20,555 bases of DNA from Larix sibirica (GCA_004151065.3 NWUY0304539152.1:1-20555); one strand, 5' to 3'; shown: positions 1-8,360, numbered from the stretch's first letter. Numbers and translations: made by a program. The notes: generated by a model not told the origin, from the sequence alone.

Positions 1-1192
1 CAAGAGTAAATTATTACATAATACATGTGGGATAACTCTTTTACATAAGATTGGACATTATTACCTTCCAAAAATTAATACAATTAGTCATCATTACATA
101 TTCCAACAGTTCCTTTGTTAAAGTGTTAACTTGCCATCCTTTTGCAAAGTTTCCCTCATGTGTTCTTGCCAAATCCTTTAGCATGTAAAGAAGAACCATA
201 GTCTCACGGAAGACAAAAATTATATCAACCCAACATTTGTGCATGCAAGCTTCTTGTTTTGATTAATCTTCTTACCATTGTTTCTTTTGGTTCATTTTGA
301 ATGTCATGGTGAACCCAAGGGAAATTTGTATGCATCCATGGATGCCTTGTACCCACAACCTACACCAGTAAATCCCATGAGCATGTGAACATTTTGAATG
401 TGTGGGGATTTACGTGACTGGTGAGAAGAACATTGGGAATCCATGGTTGATATAGCCTGCGAGATAGGAAGAGAAAATTGACCCGCAATTCCTATGTGTG
501 TATTAACAATAAAGCATAGTTAAGCCAAGTCCTATCATCCCAATAAACCATAGAGCAATCAACATAGTTATCTTTCCCTTGATTAATTCATGGCATTATA
601 GGGGATAGATTTCCCAAAGGATTGTTTAATAGAGAAGGGGAATTTTAGACCTCATGTTTTTTCTGGTCGTGTGTAAGGAATTTGTGATTGATTGAAATTT
701 GGGTGTGTGGTCGAGAGTGATTTTACCTAGAGATATTGTGGTAGATGTTTGGTTTGAACTAATTATGAGAGAATGTAGCTAAATGAGTATTAGAGCCAAC
801 AAACTTGTCTTTCACCCTTGTGGTTCCATAGTCCCAACTTGGGGGTGGTAGTGCCTTTGGATTGCACGTGGATGGGTAGAATAACACCCATTTACAAGCA
901 ATTTGTTGGTCAATTCTTAAAATAGACAAATGTTTGTCCATTTCATATATGAATTATTCATGTATGGTGACTATGCTTTCAATGCTTTGATACTGATAGC
1001 AAATCAATTCCATGGGTAATTAACTTAATGAATTTGCATATGATTAAAGCTAGACATTGTTGTTATTCCTTTGCTCGTAGTCGCATATTAAATATGCTAT
1101 TGAATGTTTGAATCCCACATTAGTTTGCCTGCACAAACAATGGTTGCCATTGGTAGCTAGATGTTGAAATTTATTCGGAAATCCACTAGTAG
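1..1192. other. Intergenic stretch, no supportable gene
   Basis: AT-rich sequence with only short open frames on both strands. None shows a recognisable domain, splice-site structure or codon pattern. The longest - strand frame (759-941, 60 codons) resembles no family I know. I see no tandem array, terminal repeat or RNA gene here. It may be old, unrecognisable transposon sequence. Confidence 0.5.
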
Positions 1193-1548
1193 TTTTGCTT
1201 TGGAGTGCCTCGATGGCCAAAGGAGAAATTTAGGTATGTGACATTGTCACTGTAAGTGTCCATGCTAGACCATTCCACTAGAAGGGCAAAGCAAATGCAT
1301 AAGTTAGACATTTCAAATCATGAAAAGGCATTGATCCCCTTCACCAACCCTAGAAAAATAATCACAAAAAACATTATCAAACAATCCAATTGTGTCCAAT
1401 TAGTTTGTTGGTTGGATTGAAATTCTGAAGCGAAAATGAAAAAAGTGCAATACATTAATGTGTATGATCCTCAATCAAGGAAGTTAGCAATAGTTGACCC
1501 CTTGGTAAATAGAGTAAATCAACCAAGTCAATACGTGCCCTTGGTGAG
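1193..1548 (+). pseudogene. Decayed reading frame of unknown origin, interrupted by a LINE
   Basis: One frame (codon starts such as 1193, 1196, 1202) reads protein-like sequence across this stretch. Recognisable pieces are FGVPRWPKEKFRYVTLS near 1193-1244, HEKALIPFTNPRKIITKN around 1320-1375, and VQYINVYDPQSRKLAIVDPL around 1447-1506. It is broken by only a TAA near 1252 and a TGA near 1420. The frame meets the left target-site duplication of the LINE at 1535-1548. Beyond the insertion, from about 3019, a different frame stays open for about 35 codons (ALGEQSVANPLVSEKGSN...). This suggests that the LINE landed in an already decaying coding sequence. I do not recognise the protein; it could be an old transposon gene or a host pseudogene. 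Confidence 0.35.
1535..1548 (+). repeat. Left target-site duplication of the + strand LINE
   Basis: The 14-mer GTGCCCTTGGTGAG occurs here and again, exactly, at 3016-3029. The two copies bracket a segment that starts inside an RNase H domain and ends in an A-rich tail. That is the arrangement left by target-primed reverse transcription of a 5'-truncated LINE. Confidence 0.8.
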
Positions 1549-1551
1549 AGG

Positions 1552-1900
1552 GGTGACATGAGCGAGAGGGATTCTCTTAAACATCAATGTTCAAAAAATA
1601 TTAGATTTCACATGGGGATTGGGCAGGGTACCCAGTAACAAAGTTGAAGCTCTAGCTCTCTTCCAAGGATTGACGATTGTGAAGCAAAATGAGATCTCAA
1701 AAGTGTGGGTGTTTGGCGATTCATTGAACATTATCAGTATCGTTCACCTTCGTTCATCCCTTGAGGACCTTTAGCTCAAGCGGCTTAGTAGTACAAATGA
1801 GGCTCTCCTTTCCTTGCTTTAAGGATGTCTTAAGGAAGCTAAACCAATTCACAAATGTTTAAGCCAACAAGGTAGTTAGCTTACCGTAAGGCGTGCTAAT
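1552..1900 (+). pseudogene. RNase H domain fragment of LINE ORF2
   Basis: RNase H of the RVT_3 type removes the RNA strand during reverse transcription and forms the C-terminal domain of many plant LINE polyproteins. The visible core is the strand after the missing first Asp (GILLN, FTWGLG), the helix with the catalytic Glu (KVEALALFQGL) and the strand VFGDSLNI with the second Asp. The tail reads L-K-R-L, then L-L-S-L, then K-C-L-S, consistent with the later helices. At least four stop codons interrupt it, including TAG in LEDL-stop-LKRL, so no protein is made. The frame fades near 1900. Confidence 0.7.
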
Positions 1901-2057
1901 GATCAATGACCGGACACCGGTCTTCTCTGCCATCCCCTAGGAAAATGTAAGGTCACTCGAGTGTCGCAGTGGAGCTTCTTTGCGACTCTGGGTGGTGTGG
2001 TCGTACTATCCATGTGCCTACCTTCAAACATCAGACAAGCGATGGGTGTAATCATGA

Positions 2058-2711
2058 TCATTTAACTTGAAAGGTGACGAATCCATGGGAATACGGATTT
2101 GCTCTGTACGAGCCAAGGTATATATGATCTCCTTCGTGAATGGAAATGAATGTTTTAGTATAGGTTCATACGCTAACATCCCTTCCACACGAGGTGAATT
2201 TAATAACATTGAAAAGGCAAATGATGAAAATGAGTGGGTTGAGTATTTATAAGCTCAAGTGTTCAATGCATCCCCCACGACTTACTTATAAAGCAATCGA
2301 TTGGGGCATCAGGGAAACAAGACAATATTGCACCTGATAAATAGACGTCGTGAAGAAGGCGGGTCTCGTCCGATGGAATCTTGGGCAATGGCAAACAACG
2401 AAAGCAGTTTGGACTATTGTCCAAATCATGGGGTGGAACGCTTATTGCTAGAGATGAAAGTCCCGAGGCACAAGTTAAGCAATACCCTGAATCAATGACT
2501 AAGAAAGAGTGATTGGATAGCTGAGGAATGATTCAAACATTTGGAACGTGAAGTAATTCAGGAGAGGAAGTTCGAAGTATCGAGCGCAAGAGAAAGATAC
2601 TGGCAAACTGATCGAGGCCTAGTGCAAGAAAATCCAGGAGCTGGAATGATAAATTGGTGGTCTTCTCGAGCACCACCTAAGCAAAAACTCAGACAATTGG
2701 AGAGCTTCTAG
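2058..2711 (+). pseudogene. Unidentified reading frame downstream of RNase H in the LINE
   Basis: One frame reads protein-like sequence for about 218 codons. Internal stops fall only at 2250-2252, 2289-2291, 2496-2498 and 2529-2531, and a final TAG lies at 2709-2711. It is in a different frame from the RNase H fragment. The first part contains GDESMGIRICSVRAKVYM and NEWVEYL. The middle contains LINRRREEGGSRPMESWAM. The end is charged and Trp-containing, with KHLEREVIQERKFEVSSAR then ERYWQTDRGLVQ and NWWSSRAPPKQKLRQLESF. The mix suggests a helical, perhaps nucleic-acid- or protein-binding tail, but I recognise no domain. It could be a second ORF or C-terminal extension of the LINE, or captured host sequence. 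Confidence 0.45.
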
Positions 2712-3015
2712 GCATGATCTTTAGAGAAGGCTCCTTCTCCAATTTCTCTTAGTTTGGTTTATGTTTTGTAAATGTATTTTGTTGCTAAGAGTTTTTATCA
2801 GGACCTATAATAGTAAAATATGTTTCAGATACACTAATTTTCCTCAGTTAGGAGGAAATTTTGTAAATATAGGAGGTCACAAGTATTTAGAAGTTGCAGA
2901 TGGTATGGATTCGCTTTAGCATAAGCTGCATAGCTTTCAAATGTAATTCTATTTGGTGGTTGAGCCACTGTTTTTAATACAAAAAATATATCCGCTCTTT
3001 AAAAAACATAAAAAT

Positions 3016-3029
3016 GTGCCCTTGGTGAG
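3016..3029 (+). repeat. Right target-site duplication of the + strand LINE
   Basis: Exact second copy of the 14-mer at 1535-1548, directly after the A-rich 3' end of the element. No mismatch between the copies implies that the insertion is younger than the heavy decay of its coding region would suggest, or that the copy was already defective when inserted. Confidence 0.8.
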
Positions 3030-4105
3030 CAAAGTGTAGCTAATCCTTTAGTATCAGAGAAAGGGTCAAACATGGATTTTCGACCCATAGCCCGCTCAAT
3101 TGGTGTCACTAGTATTGATTGACATTTTTCTAGTTTCATGCATGTTCCATGCTAGTAGGTAGCGTATCCCCTTGGATGACTATTGTATGCTAACAAGTTT
3201 ACTATAAACACTGTCCACAAAATTGGGGAAACATCCCTTGGATTTCCTCTTGAAGTTTTCATTGAAAAAAAAGAATATTTGATATTGAATTTAATCTTTG
3301 GCTTGTAGGAGTCAAATATAATATATCAAACTATGAAAAAAGATTGTAACTACTCACAATGATAATATCACTTACTTTTTAATTTTTTTTCAATGAAAAA
3401 ATCATACTTTTTATTCATATCATAATATTAAGGACATTCTTTAGGTGTTGGTGCACATATCAATGTTTAGGGCAAGGCTGGTTGCTTACACTTTCCTATA
3501 CTTAACCCTTCCTCTGTGAACATAAAACTTTCATCATATCACTCACTTTATTTTATATTAGCTTTACTTTTATGATAACATCATAGTTTCTTCTCCCAAA
3601 TCACTCATAGCCTTTTCATTTTTAGAATTTTATAAGATTATATTATTATGTCCGTGACATTAAGTTTTCGCGTCAGCCCATTAATCAGAGTTTGTAGTGT
3701 GAATTTTCGTGCTTGGTTAAGTTTTTGTATAGTTTGATTTTTCATATATTAAAGAATATTTTTAAAAACATATTTTTTTCCCTCCCCATTGGTCCCGTAC
3801 AACTGACGTATTCCTGGGGTAATGTGCCCCACGAGCCGGTGGCGGGCTTGCGTCAGCATAGGTTTAATGCAACCGTCCGCCACCAGTTTCCAGTACTGCA
3901 TGCTCCATGCCTTCATTGAATAGCTTCATGCCAGTATTGCTAAACTCATCTATTAAATATTATCTTCATGCTTATGGAACAACCGCAAACTCATAGCCAT
4001 GGGGACGTGCATAACAGGCAAATCATCCTACTTACATATCACTGAATGCGCATACAGAACTGCATTAGACTCTACAAGAAACAATCGAATCTACTAATGC
4101 AGGTG
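3030..4105. other. Unassigned intergenic stretch with a GC-richer patch
   Basis: Mostly AT-rich with homopolymer runs and no supportable gene. About 3787-3910 is clearly richer in G and C than its surroundings and is open on both strands. The + frame reads PVQLTYSWGNVPHEPVAGLR. The - frame reads MQYWKLVADGCIKPMLTQAR followed by HRLVGHITPGIRQLYGTNGE. Neither matches a family I can name. It may be a fragment of an unrecognised gene or transposon. Confidence 0.3.
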
Positions 4106-4169
4106 AAGGATCTTCTGCCGCTTCTGTTCTTATTTCTCTCGCTTGTCACTATGCCACCTCAGCTGCTGG
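4106..4169 (+). repeat. 64-base direct repeat, copy 1
   Basis: This 64-base unit recurs at 4219-4282 with seven substitutions and no gaps. In one frame it reads GSSAASVL, a variable triplet, then ACHYAT-S-AAG. The second copy keeps the same peptide core in its own frame (GSSAASVL...ACHYAT-L-AAG). Three of the seven changes are synonymous. It may derive from a repeated protein segment or from a local duplication inside a transposon. Confidence 0.6.
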
Positions 4170-4218
4170 GACTGGTCCTCTCTAGCTTACAGGGTTCTTC
4201 AATGGGGCCGCACTCTGA

Positions 4219-4282
4219 AAGGATCTTCCGCCGCTTCTGTTCTTAATGCTCCCGCCTGTCACTACGCCACCTTAGCTGCTGG
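4219..4282 (+). repeat. 64-base direct repeat, copy 2
   Basis: Second copy of the unit at 4106-4169, offset by 113 bases. The 49 bases between the copies are not repeated. The reading frame containing it stays open to about 4325, but no start, splice site or homology supports a gene. Confidence 0.6.
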
Positions 4283-5116
4283 CATAATTCACTCCACGTT
4301 AGACTCAATAATAATATCACTTTAATCCTCGGACTTGTGTGATCTCTGGAAAACAAACTCAACGAGTTACGATACGATAAAACACTCCTTCCTTAATCTT
4401 CACGGTTAAGCAACATAACATGACATATCAATGCAAGATCAAACTGTAACTTTTTGCATGGCATAACAAAAATGATAGGTTGACCTCGATTCAATGATGA
4501 TAACCTGCATGCCGATATAAAGTGAATTAATATTCAACAAATATCTCTTAATATTCTCAAATGTTTAACCATGAAACTTATGTTGTTCTCTGTGAGATTA
4601 GCAACTCAGTGTTTCAATCCCTTGAAACACGTGGTAGAATAACCCTTTGATTGCCTAGAATGTGGCATTGATCCCTTTACTTAGTTGGTGTTCATTTAAA
4701 ACTCCGTGTAAAGACAAGCAATCCCTCCTTCATTTAAAACCATTTAATTTCCACTCTCTTGACAATATGGCATATCAAGTTTCACAATGGCATGGAAAAC
4801 TCAATTCAGTGATGTCTTTTAAACCAGCAACGTAATGTGTAATCCTATCATAGCATAACAAATATTAAACCAAACATGTTATTCCATAAAAAACCTTTCT
4901 TGATCACTGAGAAAGAATCTTATTCACGCGGACAGCGAGGATGCTACCTTTTTTCCTCATGCTGGTGAAGCTACTCATTTTGACCTAGTAACTAAAATGT
5001 TTAGTATCACAACCCTCAACGTCAGCCTACTATGAAGTGATTCTCTTTCTTAGAGTTGCTTGTCTCATATGCCCTAATTTTTTTATTATTGAACCATTTT
5101 TTTTTCTGCGGTTTAG
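4283..5116. other. Unassigned stretch upstream of the orphan exons
   Basis: AT-rich with many stops in all frames. One coding-looking piece lies at about 4925-5035 on the + strand (LIHADSEDATFFPHAGEATH, then FDLVTKMF and onward to a TGA). It has no convincing splice donor. It could be a further decayed exon of the structure at 5117-5392. Immediately before 5117 there is a strong pyrimidine tract ending in TTTAG. Confidence 0.3.
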
Positions 5117-5191
5117 CCTTGGTATGTTCATGAAGTTGTACAACCACTCTATGAATCATATGTTGTGCTTGCCCAAAAGATTGCCATTATG
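5117..5191 (+). CDS. Candidate penultimate exon of an unidentified gene
   Basis: A 75-base open segment of 25 codons reads PWYVHEVVQPLYESYVVLAQ followed by KIAIM. It lies between a good plant 3' splice site (T-rich tract, GCGGTTTAG) and a 5' splice site (ATG|GTAAAG), both phase 0. The composition looks like a real amphipathic protein segment rather than noise. It pairs with the segment at 5309-5392 across a 117-base intron. I do not recognise the protein and found no convincing upstream exons in the window, so it could be the tail of a long-intron gene, a pseudogene remnant or a gene fragment carried by a transposon. Confidence 0.4.
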
Positions 5192-5308
5192 GTAAAGGCA
5201 TCCTCCAATTTTGATTATGTTAATCATTTAAATCTAATATTTAAATATGAGGATGGTAGAAAAAATATCGCATTTCATAGTTTAATTAATTAATCCTTTC
5301 GGTTTTAG

Positions 5309-5392
5309 GCATTGCAACACTTTTATCAAGCAACTGAAGAGGTCTCACGTAGAGTGGTTATTGGTTGGCGTAGGCAGGCAGCTGCTCTGTAG
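5309..5392 (+). CDS. Candidate terminal exon of an unidentified gene
   Basis: A phase-0 acceptor (CGGTTTTAG) opens a 27-codon segment ending in TAG at 5390-5392. It reads ALQHFYQATEEVSRRVVIGW then RRQAAAL, a basic helical C-terminus. Joined to 5117-5191 the frame runs uninterrupted for 52 codons. Matching phases on both sides of the short intron are the main support. No polyadenylation signal or homology could be verified. Confidence 0.4.
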   Translation, partial: ALQHFYQATEEVSRRVVIGWRRQAAAL

Positions 5393-5918
5393 GAATTTAG
5401 CCCGAGACTATGCATGCAATATTTCCTTTCCATGCTAATAATTAAATGTTGTACATCATCATCTATCTTCCATATCTAATGAACTCTTCTTAATGCGGGC
5501 GTTTCAATGATGCCATAAATAGCTTTGTAGATGATAGTTGGTCCTTTTTTGGCAATTCCTCGAGCTTGTATATACATTGGATTATTCCAAGTTTTATTCT
5601 CTTTGCCCGTACATAGTTGATTGCATTTTTATTGAGTTTACATAATAGCCTGTATAGAAAATGTTCATAGTACAGGAAAACAATTATCTTCTTTATGCAA
5701 TTTTCATTTGTGCTACATGTTATTTCTATTTCTATTTTTCTGATATCAAATGTCACGGACATTGCCACCTCGTGGCTCTTGTTTCTTATATATATATGGA
5801 GAGAGGATTTTTAATAATCAATCAAAATTCAATTTATGTGAAAGCTATTGCAAATCTTTGAAACTTCTATGAAAATACTCGAAGGTAGTGATCTACCAAG
5901 TAAAATATAGTTCACATT
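5393..5918. other. AT-rich stretch without a supported gene
   Basis: If 5117-5392 is a real gene end, this would hold its 3' UTR and downstream sequence. The open frames here (for example a 92-codon - strand frame at 5490-5768) are AT-driven and carry no recognisable domain. Confidence 0.4.
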
Positions 5919-5940
5919 ATATATATATATATATATATAT
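5919..5940. repeat. (AT)11 microsatellite
   Basis: Eleven uninterrupted AT dinucleotides lie directly beside the left target-site duplication of the - strand LINE. Such AT tracts are length-variable, and AT-rich DNA is a common LINE target. Confidence 0.9.
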
Positions 5941-5941
5941 C

Positions 5942-5957
5942 AAAATCCACTTTATAT
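5942..5957 (-). repeat. Target-site duplication at the 3' end of the - strand LINE
   Basis: The 16-mer AAAATCCACTTTATAT (read on +) matches 7833-7848 with one substitution. Allowing one extra T, the similarity may run three bases further (CTT). It sits at the 3' end of the LINE as read on the - strand, next to a short A-rich tail (TCTTTTT on +). Confidence 0.7.
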
Positions 5958-6299
5958 TCTTTTTACAATTAGAAAAAAGCTGCATCTTGTTATTCATAGA
6001 GAATCAAAGATACACATAATACATTATTCAAAATGACTATCCATATTAGCCTAGCCCTATACTAGCTATTTTAAATAACTAAGGAAGTCTTATTTGAGCC
6101 ATCAAAAGAGGCTATACCAAAATAAAGACCAATATGCAATGCTTGTCATCTATGCTAAAAAAGAGCAAAAAACAAAAGCTCAGACTAGTTGCTTCTACAA
6201 ATACTTCTACAAAGCATCCTTCCCTGAAATACAAAAACCATAAACTTCCTAATGGATATTACTGTTAGTAGAAATGGTAGCTTCAGTATGCCTGTAAAA

Positions 6300-6740
6300 T
6301 GCCCCTAATCAACACTTGTCCATCCAAAAAGCTCTTCATAAAAGATTAACCTTTCCTTTTGACCAATTGACTTATTTGATGGATCATCAACAACATAATA
6401 CAATTGTCTATTTATATGTATACATGAAATGATATGCATTCCATCCTAAAGCTCACGGACCCTATATTTCTAATGGTCCAGGATGGCCACCTGCAAATCA
6501 GATTCCTTATTAAACCAACCTACAGTAACTCTAGAATCTCCTAGAACTTGCAAAGAATTAATACCTTTTAATGAAGCAAACTTTAACAAAGTCCAAAATG
6601 CCAACAATTCCCCTCTAGTGTTTGTAACTACTCCACAACCCACCCAAATATGGAAGATTTGTCTACTGCTAATTTTGAGACAAATACTACAACCACAAAG
6701 ACCCAATTGTGAAGCGCCATCAAATAAATCAACAAGAACC
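6300..6740 (-). pseudogene. RNase H domain of LINE ORF2 (decayed)
   Basis: The - strand frame reads LFDGASQLG with the first catalytic Asp at 6719-6721, then VVTNTRGELLAFWTLLKFAS with the catalytic Glu at 6608-6610, then SLQVLGDSRVTVGWFNKESD with the second Asp at 6536-6538. A TAG replaces the usual Trp after LDH near 6470. The frame resumes with KYRVREL, and further on DDPSNKSIGQKERLIFYEEL, where an Asp fits the fourth metal ligand. All four acidic positions of the RNase H site can still be placed, yet stops and frame slips preclude a protein. Confidence 0.75.
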
Positions 6741-6999
6741 TCATTCAACAAAAAAGGGAAATTAATGTTTCTTGAAACCTTCTCTTTTTGAACTGTGTGA
6801 TATTCTTGGAAAGCCCCTACTATCCGAGAACTTATCAAGGAGACTCTTCTTTTTTCATTTTAAAAAATAACCAAATTTATACCTCTCCAAATTCCCCATA
6901 AAACAAACCGAGGAAGTGCCTTAATATAATTGCAGGTTGAGACCCAATGGCAAAGATTGTCTTAAAGTGAATGTTTTCTCCAATTGACCAAAATATGGA

Positions 7000-7588
7000 G
7001 CCTGTTCCCAACAACCTCCCATACTCTTTGACCAAAGACACATTGTACAAATAGATGCTCAACAGAATCAACTCCACTATTACAAAGAAAACACTAGTTT
7101 GGGCTTGAATAACCTCTCTTCAATAGATTTTCCCAAGTCAAAATTTTATTCTCCAAGGCAAGCCAACAAAAACATTTCAACTTGAAGAGAGCAGTAATTT
7201 TCCAAATAGATTTATGCCACCACTTCTGTTCATAAATCACATTATGAAAAACAATGGCTTCATAGGCCTGTTTTGCACTTACCTGCCCTGATGCTACATC
7301 CCAAGACCAAGCAATTTTATCTTTTGTGTTCGATAATCTAATTCCAACATGATTCAAACCTTTTATATACTTGTTCCATTCAGCTGCTAGATTTCCCTGT
7401 AGACCTAGTTCTTCCGCAAGATACCAATAATTTGCTTCAGGATTCCCATAAACCACTCCTTTTACATGTGCTAAACAACCAAAACCAAATTGTCTCAAAT
7501 AAGTAATTAGATCCGGGGAAAGCTTATAAGAACCACCATTGCTAATGTAAGGATCTTCTCCTAAAAGCACCTGAGTCCCATTCTCCAC
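7000..7588 (-). pseudogene. zf-RVT zinc-binding region of LINE ORF2 (decayed)
   Basis: This domain follows the reverse transcriptase in plant LINEs and is thought to bind nucleic acid. The - strand reads WKVENGTQVLLGEDPYIS at the start, WSWDVASGQVSAKQAYEAI in the middle, then LFKLKCFCWLALENKILTWE and NLLKRG. After a TAG at about 7089 the same frame continues with CFLCNSGVDSVEHLFVQC, keeping a Cys-x2-Cys and His-x4-Cys zinc-ligand pattern, then QRVWEVVGNRLHILVNWRKH. The 164-codon uninterrupted part is 7094-7588. Confidence 0.8.
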
Positions 7589-7750
7589 CTTCCAAGCTAA
7601 CTAGATACTAATATGAGGAAAATAGTCCATTAAACTTCTCGAAATGATTGAAGCATTAGAGATTGATTTTTTAGAAGATCTAATTCAATCAATGACATGT
7701 TTATTCTTTAAGTATCTATCTCGAAGAACTTTACTCCACATACTAGACCC

Positions 7751-7814
7751 AAACAAACCCCGCCATAGACTCTTCATACTCAAAACAAACCCCGCCATAG
7801 ACTCTTCATACTCA
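7751..7814 (-). repeat. Perfect 32-base tandem duplication inside the LINE
   Basis: Two identical 32-base units, 7751-7782 and 7783-7814, lie head to tail. On the - strand each covers the codons for the MKSLWRGLF segment of ORF2. Thirty-two is not a multiple of three, so the duplication shifts the frame. Identity of the units in an otherwise decayed element implies that the duplication arose recently. Confidence 0.9.
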
Positions 7815-7832
7815 AGGCTTGATCAAACGAGT

Positions 7833-7848
7833 AAAATCCACTATATAT
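7833..7848 (-). repeat. Target-site duplication at the 5' end of the - strand LINE
   Basis: AAAATCCACTATATAT (read on +) matches 5942-5957 at 15 of 16 positions and abuts the first recognisable LINE codons on the - strand. Confidence 0.7.
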
Positions 7849-8128
7849 CTTAGTTTATAAATACAACAACAAATCAAATAAAAATAACTCTATAAATGTC
7901 TTCAAACCCAACAGTAAGAATTAAAAGACCAAAATTAAATTTAATGGGAAATATACCCCTAACTTCGACGAAAAATAAAGGAAAGTTATTTTAAAAATAC
8001 AATGTCCCAAACTTAGCACCTAAGCAACCTTTTACATGGTGGTTACACCGTGGTGAAAATTAATGTGTTTCTTTTAATAATAAAAAACACTAAAGAAAAA
8101 GCTTGAAAAACAAAAGTGACGGTCCACC
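7849..8128 (+). promoter_or_regulatory. Probable upstream promoter region of RPN5
   Basis: AT-rich sequence without reading frames, between the LINE and the 5' UTR of the proteasome gene. I see no clear TATA box at a firm distance. The LINE's 5' end lies only about 500 bases from the start codon, so the intact upstream region of this promoter is short. Assignment rests on position alone. Confidence 0.4.
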
Positions 8129-8165
8129 ATGCACCTCATTCTCTCAACTCATAAAAACAAGGCCG

Positions 8166-8174
8166 AAACCCTAA
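8166..8174 (+). promoter_or_regulatory. Telo-box (AAACCCTAA) in the RPN5 5' region
   Basis: AAACCCTAA lies 187 bases upstream of the start codon, just after an ATAAAAA stretch at 8151. Its reverse core, AGGGTTT, recurs at 8342-8348, 12 bases before the start codon. Telo-boxes near the transcription start are characteristic of plant genes for ribosomal proteins and other growth-linked housekeeping functions. The match is exact; its use here is inferred. Confidence 0.55.
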
Positions 8175-8360
8175 TTCCAGATTTCTCTTTGTTTCCTCTG
8201 CATTTCCTGCTGAATTTGCTTGCAGATCCCGCACAAGAAGAACAGGAACTGCTGCTTTTTTCGCATCTTTTAATCCGTACGCCATTTGAACGCCATTACT
8301 GTATTTTTTTGAGAGATTTCGAGAAACAGAGGGTTTTGAATAGGGTTTCATTTGGCAACC
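8175..8360 (+). other. Probable 5' UTR of RPN5
   Basis: Pyrimidine-rich early sequence (TTTCTCTTTGTTTCCTCTGC) is followed by about 150 bases without any ATG, ending in GGCAACC before the start codon. An in-frame TGA at 8337-8339 separates it from the coding frame. An upstream ATG at 8129 opens a 107-codon frame that overlaps the true start. It would matter only if transcription began before 8129, which the telo-box position makes less likely. Confidence 0.5.

Larger units (their letters stand above)
1549..3015 (+). mobile_element. 5'-truncated LINE (non-LTR retrotransposon) remnant with RNase H end
   Basis: The segment begins inside a plant LINE-type RNase H domain. The reading frame runs from about 1552 to 1900: ARGILLN, then FTWGLGR, then NKVEALALFQGL with the catalytic Glu codon at 1646-1648, then VWVFGDSLNII with the catalytic Asp codon at 1718-1720. 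The expected upstream DGA motif is missing, as 5' truncation predicts. In-frame stops (TGA near 1558, TAG and TAA further on) show that it is dead. A second reading frame follows (2058-2711), then about 300 bases of 3' UTR-like sequence. The element ends in an A-rich tail (ATCCGCTCTTTAAAAAACAT followed by As) directly before the right target-site duplication. Family assignment beyond plant LINE with RNase H is not possible by eye. Confidence 0.75.
5958..7832 (-). mobile_element. 5'-truncated LINE remnant with zinc-binding and RNase H domains
   Basis: Read on the - strand, the element starts at 7832, inside ORF2 (SFDQALSMKSLWRGLF). It then runs through the reverse-transcriptase-associated zinc-binding region and the RNase H domain, and ends with about 350 bases of 3' UTR. 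Homology begins exactly at the inner edge of the target-site duplication, which supports 5' truncation during integration. Stops replace expected Trp or other residues in several places, for example HVID-stop-IRSS (TGA) and ISI-stop-LAWKV (TAG). The reverse transcriptase palm itself is absent. The element is dead. Its zinc-binding and RNase H signatures differ from the + strand copy at 1549-3015, so the two come from different LINE families. Confidence 0.8.

Noticed and set aside
2024-2209. A 61-codon - strand frame within the + strand LINE
   Set aside because: It lies antisense to a longer coherent + frame and has no recognisable sequence.
4219-4325. Possible similarity of ACHYATLAAG to the PIWI-domain end of Argonaute proteins (YYAHLAA)
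   Set aside because: Only a few residues match, and no other PIWI motif is found nearby.
6483-6791. A 102-codon + strand open frame opposite the LINE RNase H
   Set aside because: It is the antisense shadow of the - strand RNase H domain, whose motifs are clear.
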